Shown: in pieces, positions 42,636-50,978 of the stretch | Position numbering within the stretch: the stretch's first letter is position 1 | Layout of the letters: each line of letters opens with the position of its first letter | Assembly: GCA_019358975.1 (NCBI GenBank) | Contig: JAHHIL010000033.1 | Coordinates: 1-56,457, forward strand | Reading direction: 5' to 3' | From: Trichocoleus desertorum ATA4-8-CV12 | GTDB lineage: Bacteria > Cyanobacteriota > Cyanobacteriia > FACHB-46 | DNA: 56,457 nucleotides | Notes under the pieces: generated by a model | The model's input: the letters and a program-made list of their open reading frames with translations, nothing else | What the model was told of the DNA's origin: nothing | Databases searched by the model: none | Program-made: the position numbers and the translations under genes

Positions 42636-42753
42636 CAGGATATCACTGGATTGCTTATATGACGCAACTTTCAGCGATCTTTGAAGATTTGACGAAGCCA
42701 CCTCTTAAACAGAGAGTGGGGCTTCGATTCGATTGTTAATCTCGGTGACTCTG

Positions 42754-42784
42754 GTTCCTTTGACCCCCCACAAATCAAAGGAAC
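42754..42784 (+). promoter_or_regulatory. hairpin hiding the ribosome binding site of the Rep leader ORF
   Basis: GTTCCTTTGA (42754-42763) pairs perfectly with TCAAAGGAAC (42775-42784). The second arm contains AAAGGA, the only good Shine-Dalgarno sequence before the GTG start at 42791. If the hairpin forms, translation of the 109-aa ORF, and through coupling that of the Rep protein, should fall. Confidence 0.65.
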
Positions 42785-42790
42785 TTCCAA

Positions 42791-43120
42791 GTGCCACAAC
42801 TTTTACTATTTGGAGCTTCTGAGGATCTGCGAGAGCCTCAGTCTCCATCCAATCCCAAATCAACCCCAACGCAATCCCACTCTCCTCAAGCTCAGTGGAT
42901 TGCATGCTACGTTGTCCACCAAGTTGCAATTCAGCCTGAGCCAGAAACAGCAAATCCAGCAACCCTTTCACATCCTGACGGAGCTTGCCTCAAGCGGCAG
43001 GAACCCATCAGCATCACCGATCTAGAGCTAGAGGCTAACCTTTGCTCTGCCGCCTGTGGGTGGGTCGTTGTTCTCACTTGGTTCGCAGCCCCCTGCCAAA
43101 GCCAAGGGGGTGGACAATGA
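42791..43120 (+). CDS. 109-aa ORF translationally coupled to the Rep gene
   Basis: Starts at GTG 42791 behind the hairpin-embedded ribosome binding site and ends with a stop overlapping the Rep start (ATGA at 43117-43120). The product is Pro/Gln/Ser-rich in the middle, with a Cys/Trp-rich C-terminus (CSAACGWVVVLTWFAAPC), and matches no family I know. The act of translation may matter more than the product, as in leader-peptide control of plasmid replication. It could also be a small Rep accessory protein. Confidence 0.6.
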   Translation: MPQLLLFGASEDLREPQSPSNPKSTPTQSHSPQAQWIACYVVHQVAIQPEPETANPATLSHPDGACLKRQEPISITDLELEANLCSAACGWVVVLTWFAAPCQSQGGGQ

Positions 43121-46100
43121 ACCGCTCTCGGGTTCTAGGTTTTGGGCGCAAGGCTCGATCGCTGCCGACTACCTCCTGTCAGGTGCCGCGATCGCTAGAG
43201 GCATTCAGAGACAAGATTGAACAAGAATTTTGTCAGGGATCAGGGATTGATCCCGAACTGTTTGAAGCAGCGATCGCCGTCGAGCTAGACCTGAAGCAAC
43301 TGCCAGGAGGAGAGGTAGAAACACCCCTGCATGACGCTCTCAACTGGCAATTCCGCCGCTTCCGCCACCAAGCTAATAGCAGTCAGTATGGAGCCCTCTT
43401 CCTCAATGAGGACGGGAGCTGTTGGCAAGCGAAGTTAGCTTGCCCCAACTGGGACGCCACAAAGAGACAGTTCCGCAAATACGAAAGCGTTTACCAGGGT
43501 GGGAGCCGCGCTTATCTGCCAGCCATCGACCAGGCCACTCGCCAAAAAATTGCTGCCCGTTATGGTTGTGACTGCCCTCCTGAAGGCGAAAGCTTTTGGC
43601 GCTGGTTGGAGGAGCATCCAGAAATTCCGATTATTTGGACTGAAGGCGGTAAGAAAGCGTTGTGCTTGCTCAGTGATGGCTATGTGGCGATCGCCCTGTT
43701 TGGCGTTTATGGCGGGCATCGCAGTAAGGATGCCTTGGGTAATGCCGTCTTACCTTATCTGATTCCTGATGTGCAGCGCTTCTGCCAAAGCGGCAGGCGA
43801 CACATCCTCGGCTTTGACCAAGACGTGAAAGAGCAGACTCGGCAAAAGGTCACGAGGGCACTGTCGGGGTTGGCTGGCCTGCTAGCGAAGACAGGTGGCA
43901 CAGTGGCGATCGCGCAATGGGACCAAGAGCAAGGCAAAGGCGTGGACGACTTGGTTGTGAACCAGGGACGAGCGGCTTGGAACCGAGCTTATGAGCAAGC
44001 GTTGAGCTTGGAGCAGTGGCTGGTTCACACTTACCGCTCTTTGACCTATCAAGCTCAAGTGGTTGTGAACCAGCGCTATCTCGGGGAGCTCTTCATTCCA
44101 GACTCCGCCCGGCTCATTTGCCTCAAAGCGCCCAAAGGGACGGGGAAGACAGAAGCGATGATCGCTCTAGTTCAAGCGGCGATTGAGCGGGGGCAACGGG
44201 TCTTGATCCTCACCCATCGCATTCAACTCGGTCAAGCCCTCTGCGATCGCTTCGGTATCAACTACGTCACAGAAATCCGTGACTCCCAGACCGGAGACCT
44301 ATTGGGGTACGGTGTCTGCGTGGATTCCTTGCATCCGCAGTCGCAAGCAAAATTTCAAGCGGAGCACTGGAAAGACCCGCTCGTCATTATGGACGAAGCA
44401 GAGCAAGTCATTTGGCACACGCTCAACGCCGCGACTGAGGTTAAGCGCCATCGGGTGGCGGTGCTGCGGGAATTGAAGCAACTGTTGATCAATGCACTTC
44501 ATCCCAATGGCAAAGGGCGGGTGATCCTATCGGATGCTGACCTCACAGACCTCTCCATTGACCTGGTTAAGGGGGTAACGGGACAGCCAGAGCTAACTCC
44601 TTGGATTGTGCGCAACGATTGGAAGCCGGAGCAAGGCGCTAACATTTACCACTACGACCAGACGACCCCAGCCCTCTGGTACAGCCGCTTGAAAGCGCAT
44701 TTGCAAACCACCTGCAAAGCCGTCTTGATCCAACTCAGTGCTCAGAAGCCTCAGTCTACCTGGGGCACTCGCAATGTTGAACGCAACCTGCGCCGTCTAT
44801 TTCCCGACAAACGCATCCTCAGAATTGATAGTGAGACCATCAGCAATCCTCAGCATCCAGCTTATGGCTGCATCTCTAAACTCAATGAAGTGCTGCGAGA
44901 ATATGACATTGTAATCGCTTCACCATCAATTGAAACCGGAGTCTCCATTGACCTAGTTGGGCATTTTGATAGCGTCTGGGGCTGCTTCCAGGGAGTGGGA
45001 GCCACCGATTCAGTGCGCCAAACCCTAGCACGTCTAAGGGAGCCCGTCGATCGCCATGTATGGATCGCTCGTTGTGGCTCTTCTCGCATCGGCAATGGGG
45101 CGATTCATCCTAACAGCTTATTCAAGAGCCAACAAAAAGCAGTCCGGATTGCCTTAAAGCTGCTGATGAATGCTGATTTTGATGATATTGCCACCCCTGT
45201 TGATCCAGTCTATGAACGCACCTGGGCGCGGATGGCCTGTCGTATCAATGCGGGCATGCTGAAGTACCGAGGCACTGTCTTGCACGGGCTTCAGGAGGAA
45301 GGACATATCCTCCTATGCATGATCCCCGAGCCAGAAGCTGAGTCAGACCAACTGAAACAGGAAAGGGATGCCATGAAGCAAGAGGCCACCGCAGGGCACC
45401 GGGAAGAATGTTTAGGTATAGAGCAGGCAGAGGCAATTACCGATGCAGAAGCTGCCGTTCTAGAGCAGCAACGAGCGAAGACTGATACGGAACGATTTCA
45501 ACTTCGCAAGCATCAGCTCCATCAACGTTATGGCATTGAGGTGACGGGTGACTTAGCCGAGAAGGATGACAATGGTTGGCTGCCTCAACTTCGCCTGCAC
45601 TACTACTTATCCCTTGGTCGCCAGTACTTGGAGGAGCGAGACAGTCGTATTTTGCAAAACGCGATCGCGAGTGGCAATGGCACAGTCTGGCTGCCTGACT
45701 TGAAAGGGTCCTTACTGATTCAGCAGATTGTTGGAATGGAGCGCCTAGGCATTCTGGAGTTGTTGCGTCCGGACCGTGAACTGCGTAACTCCGATACAGA
45801 CTTGATTCAGCTGAAAGAGAGGCTGACGGTCAACGAATGGCAGACGAAAGCGCTATTTGGCATCAAAATTAATCCCAATGCCTCCCCCGTCACCATTACC
45901 CGGCAGATGTTAAAGAAGTTAGGGCTACGGCTGGAGATGATAGGACAGCCTGGGCAGAGAGGCAAACAGACACGAGTGTATCAAGTTGTGGGGCACGAAG
46001 ATGGTCGAGAGGCTGTTTTTGCGGCATGGCTCGCTCGAGATGCGGCTAGAGTTGCTGAAGTGTATCCTTCTGATACGGTAAACAGTGACCGTAATAATAA

Positions 46101-46275
46101 AGGAACAGCGTTATTGTTTTCCTCTTCCAATTCTCTAGCTGCTTGGTTTAAGCCTGATTGTTTAAGCGACGTACAGGAAATGGTGGCAGCAGCGAAAGAT
46201 GATCCAGCCCTGCTAACGGAGGTTTTCAAACTAGTGCCGCCGCCGGTCCTGAAGCATTTGGGATTCGTGGCATGA
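43117..46275 (+). CDS. plasmid replication protein, CyRepA1 family (primase-helicase type)
   Basis: A 1052-aa protein from ATG 43117. The N-terminal half contains a DUF3854/TOPRIM-like primase module (IPIIWTEGGKKALCLLSDGY about 169-188, HILGFDQDVKEQT about 229-241, and WDQEQGKGVDDLVV). A P-loop helicase follows: APKGTGKTEAMIAL (about 345-358), VIMDEAEQVI (about 427-436), and later IASPSIETGVSIDLVGHFDS and RQTLARLREPVDRHVW as motifs V and VI. Cyanobacterial plasmids use such proteins as initiator with primase and helicase activity. It is coupled to the 109-aa ORF, and the structured DNA at 42488-42784 may be the origin or its control. Confidence 0.85.
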   Translation: MNRSRVLGFGRKARSLPTTSCQVPRSLEAFRDKIEQEFCQGSGIDPELFEAAIAVELDLKQLPGGEVETPLHDALNWQFRRFRHQANSSQYGALFLNEDGSCWQAKLACPNWDATKRQFRKYESVYQGGSRAYLPAIDQATRQKIAARYGCDCPPEGESFWRWLEEHPEIPIIWTEGGKKALCLLSDGYVAIALFGVYGGHRSKDALGNAVLPYLIPDVQRFCQSGRRHILGFDQDVKEQTRQKVTRALSGLAGLLAKTGGTVAIAQWDQEQGKGVDDLVVNQGRAAWNRAYEQALSLEQWLVHTYRSLTYQAQVVVNQRYLGELFIPDSARLICLKAPKGTGKTEAMIALVQAAIERGQRVLILTHRIQLGQALCDRFGINYVTEIRDSQTGDLLGYGVCVDSLHPQSQAKFQAEHWKDPLVIMDEAEQVIWHTLNAATEVKRHRVAVLRELKQLLINALHPNGKGRVILSDADLTDLSIDLVKGVTGQPELTPWIVRNDWKPEQGANIYHYDQTTPALWYSRLKAHLQTTCKAVLIQLSAQKPQSTWGTRNVERNLRRLFPDKRILRIDSETISNPQHPAYGCISKLNEVLREYDIVIASPSIETGVSIDLVGHFDSVWGCFQGVGATDSVRQTLARLREPVDRHVWIARCGSSRIGNGAIHPNSLFKSQQKAVRIALKLLMNADFDDIATPVDPVYERTWARMACRINAGMLKYRGTVLHGLQEEGHILLCMIPEPEAESDQLKQERDAMKQEATAGHREECLGIEQAEAITDAEAAVLEQQRAKTDTERFQLRKHQLHQRYGIEVTGDLAEKDDNGWLPQLRLHYYLSLGRQYLEERDSRILQNAIASGNGTVWLPDLKGSLLIQQIVGMERLGILELLRPDRELRNSDTDLIQLKERLTVNEWQTKALFGIKINPNASPVTITRQMLKKLGLRLEMIGQPGQRGKQTRVYQVVGHEDGREAVFAAWLARDAARVAEVYPSDTVNSDRNNKGTALLFSSSNSLAAWFKPDCLSDVQEMVAAAKDDPALLTEVFKLVPPPVLKHLGFVA

Positions 46276-46348
46276 ACTTCTACGGATTGAATAAGCCTAA
46301 ATCAGATGCTGCACAGCACAGTTGAATCATCCTCGACGAGAGGCCAAG

Positions 46349-46508
46349 GAACTCTTTTGGGTTGCTAAGCCACTAGACTGTGCTTCTGATGCAGTGCCAT
46401 CTTTTATGGAATGGCAAGAGTAGGAAAGCAGCAGATTTAGCGATTCGTAAGGTTCCCTGCTAGAAAAAGGCGAGCGATCGCTGGAGCCAAAAGAGTTCAA
46501 TACTTTAG
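46349..46508. repeat. 12-bp perfect inverted repeat in non-coding DNA
   Basis: GAACTCTTTTGG (46349-46360) is repeated inverted as CCAAAAGAGTTC (46497-46508), enclosing 136 bp without a gene. It could be a small non-autonomous element or a remnant of IS ends. The rest of 46276-46570 shows no supported ORF. Confidence 0.55.
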
Positions 46509-46570
46509 CGAGTTGCATTGTTTAACACAGGCAAGGAGGAGCACCCCTCCCTCTGATGACCCAGAAGTAA

Positions 46571-46636
46571 GCGATCGCTGATAGGAAAAGGCAGGATTTT
46601 TAATTATGAGCAGCCAATCATAATTGTCATTTCACA
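46571..46636 (+). repeat. 66-bp direct repeat, copy 1
   Basis: The 66-bp sequence, starting with GCGATCGCTGATAGGAAA and ending AATTGTCATTTCACA, is repeated at 53160-53225 in the same orientation with three mismatches. On its right it abuts the truncated second frame of an IS630 transposase. It looks like a terminus of a mobile element. Confidence 0.85.
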
Positions 46637-46637
46637 C

Positions 46638-47194
46638 CCATTACTTCTGCGGTACGATAGGCTTGTTCAATCAAGTTTTTTTAGCTTCTGTATTTGGGTC
46701 TGTTACGAGGACCAGACCACTTTTAAAACGACGCAGAGCTGTTCCCGTCTTGCACCAATTCCGGCTTTGCTGCCAACGCTGTCCACTCTGATGTAACACT
46801 TGCCAAATTGTGTAAGTACTCAGCCTTGCAATGCTGCCAAAGGCCATTGGCAAGCGCCGTCCACAGCAAGATCTGGTTGTTGCTGTGCCACCTCAAGAAT
46901 TGGCTGGCGTTGTGGAGCCTCATACAGGAACTTGGCTCCACCCCTACGACGAGGCGTTAACCCCGCTAATCCCTCATTGTTAAATCGCTCCACCAATTGA
47001 GCTACCGCATCTCCTGAACGTCGTCCACAGGCATGAGCAGCAGCGGTATAACTGTGTCCTTGAGAAACGGCAGGTAGAGCTTTTGCACGAGCTACACGGC
47101 TGGTTGATTCACTGGTCGCACGAGCAATTCGTTCTAGCTCCTGTTGTTCTTTAGGGCTCAGATCCCGCAAGGGGTGTTTCTGGCGACGAGTCAT
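46638..47194 (-). pseudogene. IS630-family transposase remnant
   Basis: From 47194 leftward the first frame reads DLSPKEQQELERIARATSES and DAVAQLVERFNNEGLAGLTP, the N-terminal DNA-binding part of IS630 transposases. It breaks near 46820 and resumes in another frame as STYTIWQVLHQSGQRW. An A7 tract near 46675 is the usual -1 frameshift site leading into LIEQAYRTAEVMG, after which the DDE domain is missing, cut off at the 66-bp repeat. Confidence 0.8.
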
Positions 47195-47324
47195 GGCGAT
47201 TTGGCCTAGAGGACGCTTCTAGCCTGACAAAGTTTGCAAAAAATGGCTATCCTCATGCCAAATGCCCTACTAGTTTTTATAGTGACAATCTAAACACACC
47301 GCACTCCTGATACCATCTTTTCTA

Positions 47325-49046
47325 CTACTCAATGCCAACGGCATTAAAAGCTTTATCAACAGCCACAAGCTTCTCATCCCGAGATGGATCTCCTCGAAAA
47401 AGGCTATAGGCAGATAGTTTGACACCCCGCCTACTATCACTGAATCCAGATGTCCGAGATAGATGTTGAGTAAGAGCAAGATAGAAAATCTGAATAACAG
47501 ACTTTGGGTCGAACAAGAACTCTCCACTATCTGCCTTAGCAGTGAGAAGATTATAAGCTACCTTGTTATGAATTCCGCTATTCGTGTGTACTCCGCCGTG
47601 GTCGTTCATTGTCTGAACGTAGTTATCCATATGCTCTGGTTGATTGTATCGGGGCGGACTACTTAAGTCCCGCATCGGAATACCAGTCTCATCCAGATCT
47701 TCCCCCATCTCCCAGTTCCATGCGCTAAGATTCGGTTCGTGAAAGTTAGAGATAATGATCCCGAAGATATCTGAGTAAGATTCGTTTAAGGCACCGGACT
47801 GTCCCTGGTACTGGAGCCGACTCGTACGATCAGTGAGCCCATGGCAAATCTCGTGGGCAACTACATCCATAGCGGCAGCATAAGACCGTAGATCAGTTCC
47901 GACCCTTCGCTGCCCATATACCATTTGACTACCGATCCAGGCAGCATTTCGCCACTCTTTGTTGGTTGCGTCTGTGCTGTGTCGCCAGTATCGACAGTTA
48001 ACACTAGAGACAAACGGTTCACCCTGATTATCGAGACCGTTCCGTCGAAGCACTTCTCGAAGGAAGCGGGCAACTTCGGTAGCATTAGCATGGGCACTTA
48101 CTGCACCTTGATCCCATGGCTCTGGTGGGTTGAGTACATAATCCCCAGGTAGAACTTGGTTTTGCAGCTCAATATCAAGGTACTTGAAGTCATGGGTGTG
48201 AACGTTGTAGTTCCGATCAACCAACTGCTTCTTAGTTCCATCACTCACACAAGCAATTGTCCGAGGCCTGCCAAGAACATCGATAATCCCAACTTCCTCA
48301 ACCACCTCCTCAGCAGTTTGCGTACGTGGAAGTTCTGCAACAACCTCACCTGTATGAGCATCAATTATGTAATCGGCTAACTGAGGAAGCCCATGAACCG
48401 ACTTTGTATCATCTACCATCCGCTTAAGGACATCCTCTGTGAGGTACGAGAGCCGCCATCGAGAGGCAGCGGAGTCGTAATAGTAAATAAGACGAGGGAC
48501 AACATCTAGGGGTTGTGCTCCATATCCTGCAATCTGGCGAATGATATTTATGACTTGCATTGGCGAGATTCGCGCAATGTGATCAACGTTAACGGGGCTT
48601 CCTAGTGACGAGTTGATGGCAACGAGATTATTGTCCTTGCCCAATTCAATAGTGACAAGCGTGCCGTAGACTGGAATTTTGCGATAGTATTGGCGAAATT
48701 TGACTATCTGAGTATCGGTTAAGGAAACGACTTCTACTCCTAGACTTTTGAACTCTGGTGAGACACCATTTACCTCTTCCGCCTTAAATTGGGAAATGGC
48801 ATTACTTGACAGTGATTGTCGCAGATAGTGCTGAGCAGCAGACTCAGGAGATAGAGCAGCGAGAGGAACAGACGGAGCTGCCAGAGTAAAAAAGGGTCCT
48901 GAATTTCCTATCTCATCTGATTTTTCATCCGCATGAAGGGCAAAAGTCCTGAGCCCATTCACGAACTTGGTCCGAGTAGGGGAGTTGGGAGAGAAGGCAT
49001 CAGTTCTAGCCTGGTTACTCTCCTTCTCTGAGCCATGTTGTTCCAT
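47325..49046 (-). CDS. thermolysin-like (M4) metallopeptidase without signal peptide
   Basis: A 573-aa protein. The first 80 residues are polar with no signal peptide. A FTP/PepSY-like propeptide follows (about 85-240), then the M4 catalytic domain: VVAHEICHGLTDRTS (about 393-407) with the HExxH zinc ligands and catalytic Glu, GALNESYSDIFG (about 416-427) with the third ligand, and NDHGGVHTNSGIHNK (about 481-495) with the transition-state His. All active-site residues are present. M4 enzymes are normally secreted; absence of a leader suggests a type I or contractile-injection route, or an intracellular role. The 213-aa gene upstream may be a partner. Confidence 0.88.
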   Translation of the reverse strand: MEQHGSEKESNQARTDAFSPNSPTRTKFVNGLRTFALHADEKSDEIGNSGPFFTLAAPSVPLAALSPESAAQHYLRQSLSSNAISQFKAEEVNGVSPEFKSLGVEVVSLTDTQIVKFRQYYRKIPVYGTLVTIELGKDNNLVAINSSLGSPVNVDHIARISPMQVINIIRQIAGYGAQPLDVVPRLIYYYDSAASRWRLSYLTEDVLKRMVDDTKSVHGLPQLADYIIDAHTGEVVAELPRTQTAEEVVEEVGIIDVLGRPRTIACVSDGTKKQLVDRNYNVHTHDFKYLDIELQNQVLPGDYVLNPPEPWDQGAVSAHANATEVARFLREVLRRNGLDNQGEPFVSSVNCRYWRHSTDATNKEWRNAAWIGSQMVYGQRRVGTDLRSYAAAMDVVAHEICHGLTDRTSRLQYQGQSGALNESYSDIFGIIISNFHEPNLSAWNWEMGEDLDETGIPMRDLSSPPRYNQPEHMDNYVQTMNDHGGVHTNSGIHNKVAYNLLTAKADSGEFLFDPKSVIQIFYLALTQHLSRTSGFSDSRRGVKLSAYSLFRGDPSRDEKLVAVDKAFNAVGIE

Positions 49047-49299
49047 AATTTAATCTCCAAGTGGGAATAAGCCGAGAGAGTACTCAAGGCATTTAAGGCA
49101 CTCTCGACTAATTACAAAACGAGCAGAGACAGTCTTTAGGATGAGGGAGAAAGCAGTGAATCGGGTCTAGCCCAATATTTTTTGATAGCGTTTCTTGGTG
49201 AAAAATTAGACACCAAAAAATACAAAAATATGACACAATCGCTTTAATATTATGTCTGATTCAGCAGGAAAAATTTTGGACTACTGAAATTGGTAACAG

Positions 49300-49938
49300 T
49301 TAATATTCTAGCATTTGCAGTTTGACTTCTAAACTTGAACGCAATTTTCTCCAAGCGTCAATCGCTTTTTGATAGTCCTTTTTGTTTGCTTGTTCAACTA
49401 TTTCCATGGCAATTGGTGAAGCTATCTCAGCTACTATAGTAGACTTTTCAGAATCCTGAGAAAGGCTGTTGATATATAGAGCGGAAGCATTCTCATACTC
49501 TCTAACAATTGAATTGCCATAGTTAGATGTAAGAAGATATTCTCTCAAGCTACGAAGGGCATTCATCTCAGAACCATCATCAGCCAACCCCATTGTATCA
49601 ACGAGAATATCTGTAAACAAACAGTTCGCAATGGATAAACCCCAACCGGAGTCGTAATTATAGGTAATATTCCCAAATTGATTATCACCTACTCTAAAGC
49701 AGGCCGAGCAAACTATTTTAAGGTTTCCACCATCATCAAGAATGTCAGGTAGGTTTGGATCAGGTATTTTCCACCAGGAATCCCATCCACTGATCTGGTT
49801 ATATCGACCTCTTACACCATCAATATCAACATTGTCGGGAGATCTTCTACCTGGACCAAGTACATGAGCAATTGCAGATCCCGTATCTGTTCCAACAACA
49901 AATACATCTCGGGATGAGCGATTATATACAATGCCCAT
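49300..49938 (-). CDS. hypothetical protein upstream of the M4 peptidase
   Basis: A 212-aa protein from the ATG at 49938, which has GAGGAG 6 nt upstream; an earlier in-frame start is possible. The N-terminal half is beta-rich with many Gly, Asp and Trp (SGWDSWWKIPDPNLPDILDD). The C-terminal 90 residues are helical. No signal peptide and no recognised family. It is in the same orientation as the M4 gene, 253 bp upstream of it, and could be a cargo, inhibitor or partner of the protease. Confidence 0.6.
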   Translation of the reverse strand: MGIVYNRSSRDVFVVGTDTGSAIAHVLGPGRRSPDNVDIDGVRGRYNQISGWDSWWKIPDPNLPDILDDGGNLKIVCSACFRVGDNQFGNITYNYDSGWGLSIANCLFTDILVDTMGLADDGSEMNALRSLREYLLTSNYGNSIVREYENASALYINSLSQDSEKSTIVAEIASPIAMEIVEQANKKDYQKAIDAWRKLRSSLEVKLQMLEY

Positions 49939-50241
49939 ATTAAACTCCTCCATTCTCCATCTTGGGTACGAGTTTTAACATTGAGAAGCATATTGTTCTA
50001 ACAGCATGGTTAGAACTTGGATATAAACCTCAAATTAAAGGTGGAATGTATCCATTTCAATAGGTGTTACGAACTCTTATTTCAGTGTTTTCACTAATTC
50101 TATTCGCAAACCCTACTGTTGCTAGGTTTCGTTATATAGATTTACTGATGTAATCAAACTCAGTACTAATGCAGGTAGTGCCATTTAGTAAAGGATAGAG
50201 AAAAATAGCTAGTAGTCGAGTTTTACCCCAAATTCTTAGCG

Positions 50242-50587
50242 ATGAAACCCGATTTGATTTGCCCCACTTGCAGCTCCTATGATGTAATGAAAAACGGCAC
50301 CACTCGTCGAGGCAAACAAAACTACGAATGCCGGGATTGTGGTCGTCAGTTTGTCGAGAACCCGCAGTGGAAGCCCATTGATCCTGATAGCAGAGCGATG
50401 ATTGAGCGGTTATTACTGGAGCGAGTTCCTCTAGCTGGGATTGCTCGTGCGGTGCAGGTTTGTGAGAGCTGGTTGCAAAGCTACGTCAATTGTTATTACC
50501 AGGGGGTGCCACAGCAAGCGCAGGTGGAACCTAAAGACAAGAGACGCTTAGTCTTGCGGATGGGCGAACTGTGGTCTTTTGTAGATG
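50242..50587 (+). pseudogene. truncated IS1-family transposase
   Basis: The frame begins ATGAAACCC and encodes the InsA-type zinc finger CPTCSSYDVMKNGTTRRGKQ, CRDCGRQFVENPQW, and a helix-turn-helix LAGIARAVQVCESWLQSYVN. It reaches GELWSFVD, where the catalytic part should start, and is cut by the left end of the next IS at 50588. The missing remainder is not present to the right of that IS. Confidence 0.85.
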
Positions 50588-50684
50588 AGACATCTTGCAT
50601 AAACAGGAAAGCGTGTGACAGTTGACAATTGCAGCCAGGAAAAGCAGGCTAAATTCTAGATAGGAATGACTTCCAGAAGTAGCT

Positions 50685-50978
50685 ATGCGATACCAGGAGT
50701 CAGAGCATCTAGCAAATTCTGAATTCAAGCGTTGGTGCGGTGTGAGTCGTGGCGCTTTCCAGGAGATGGTTGAGCTGGTACGCCCTCACCTAAATCGGCA
50801 AGGCCACCGAGGGGGACAAGCAAAGCTGAGGGTCGAAGACCAGGTCTTAGTCGCCTTGGCCTACTGGAGAGAGTATCGCAGTCAGTTTCACATCGGTGTG
50901 AGTTGGGGGTTGCACGAAACTACAGTCGGGCGGACTGTGAGAAAAGTGGAAGACCTGCTGACGCCCCAAAAAAACTAG
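50685..50978 (+). CDS. IS5-family transposase, first frame (interrupted)
   Basis: Encodes MRYQESEHLANSEFKRWCGV, then LVRPHLNRQGHRGGQAKLRV and WGLHETTVGRTVRKVEDLLT, the N-terminal DNA-binding domain of ISL2-type IS5 transposases. The frame enters the A7 tract at 50968-50974 where the inner IS begins, so the last residue before its stop comes from the insert. In the uninterrupted element a -1 shift on this tract would lead into the second frame. Confidence 0.8.
   Translation: MRYQESEHLANSEFKRWCGVSRGAFQEMVELVRPHLNRQGHRGGQAKLRVEDQVLVALAYWREYRSQFHIGVSWGLHETTVGRTVRKVEDLLTPQKN

Noticed and set aside
42705-42971. 88-aa minus-strand ORF in the Rep leader
   Set aside because: Antisense to the coupled 109-aa ORF and its hairpin; the sense frame is better supported by the ATGA coupling.
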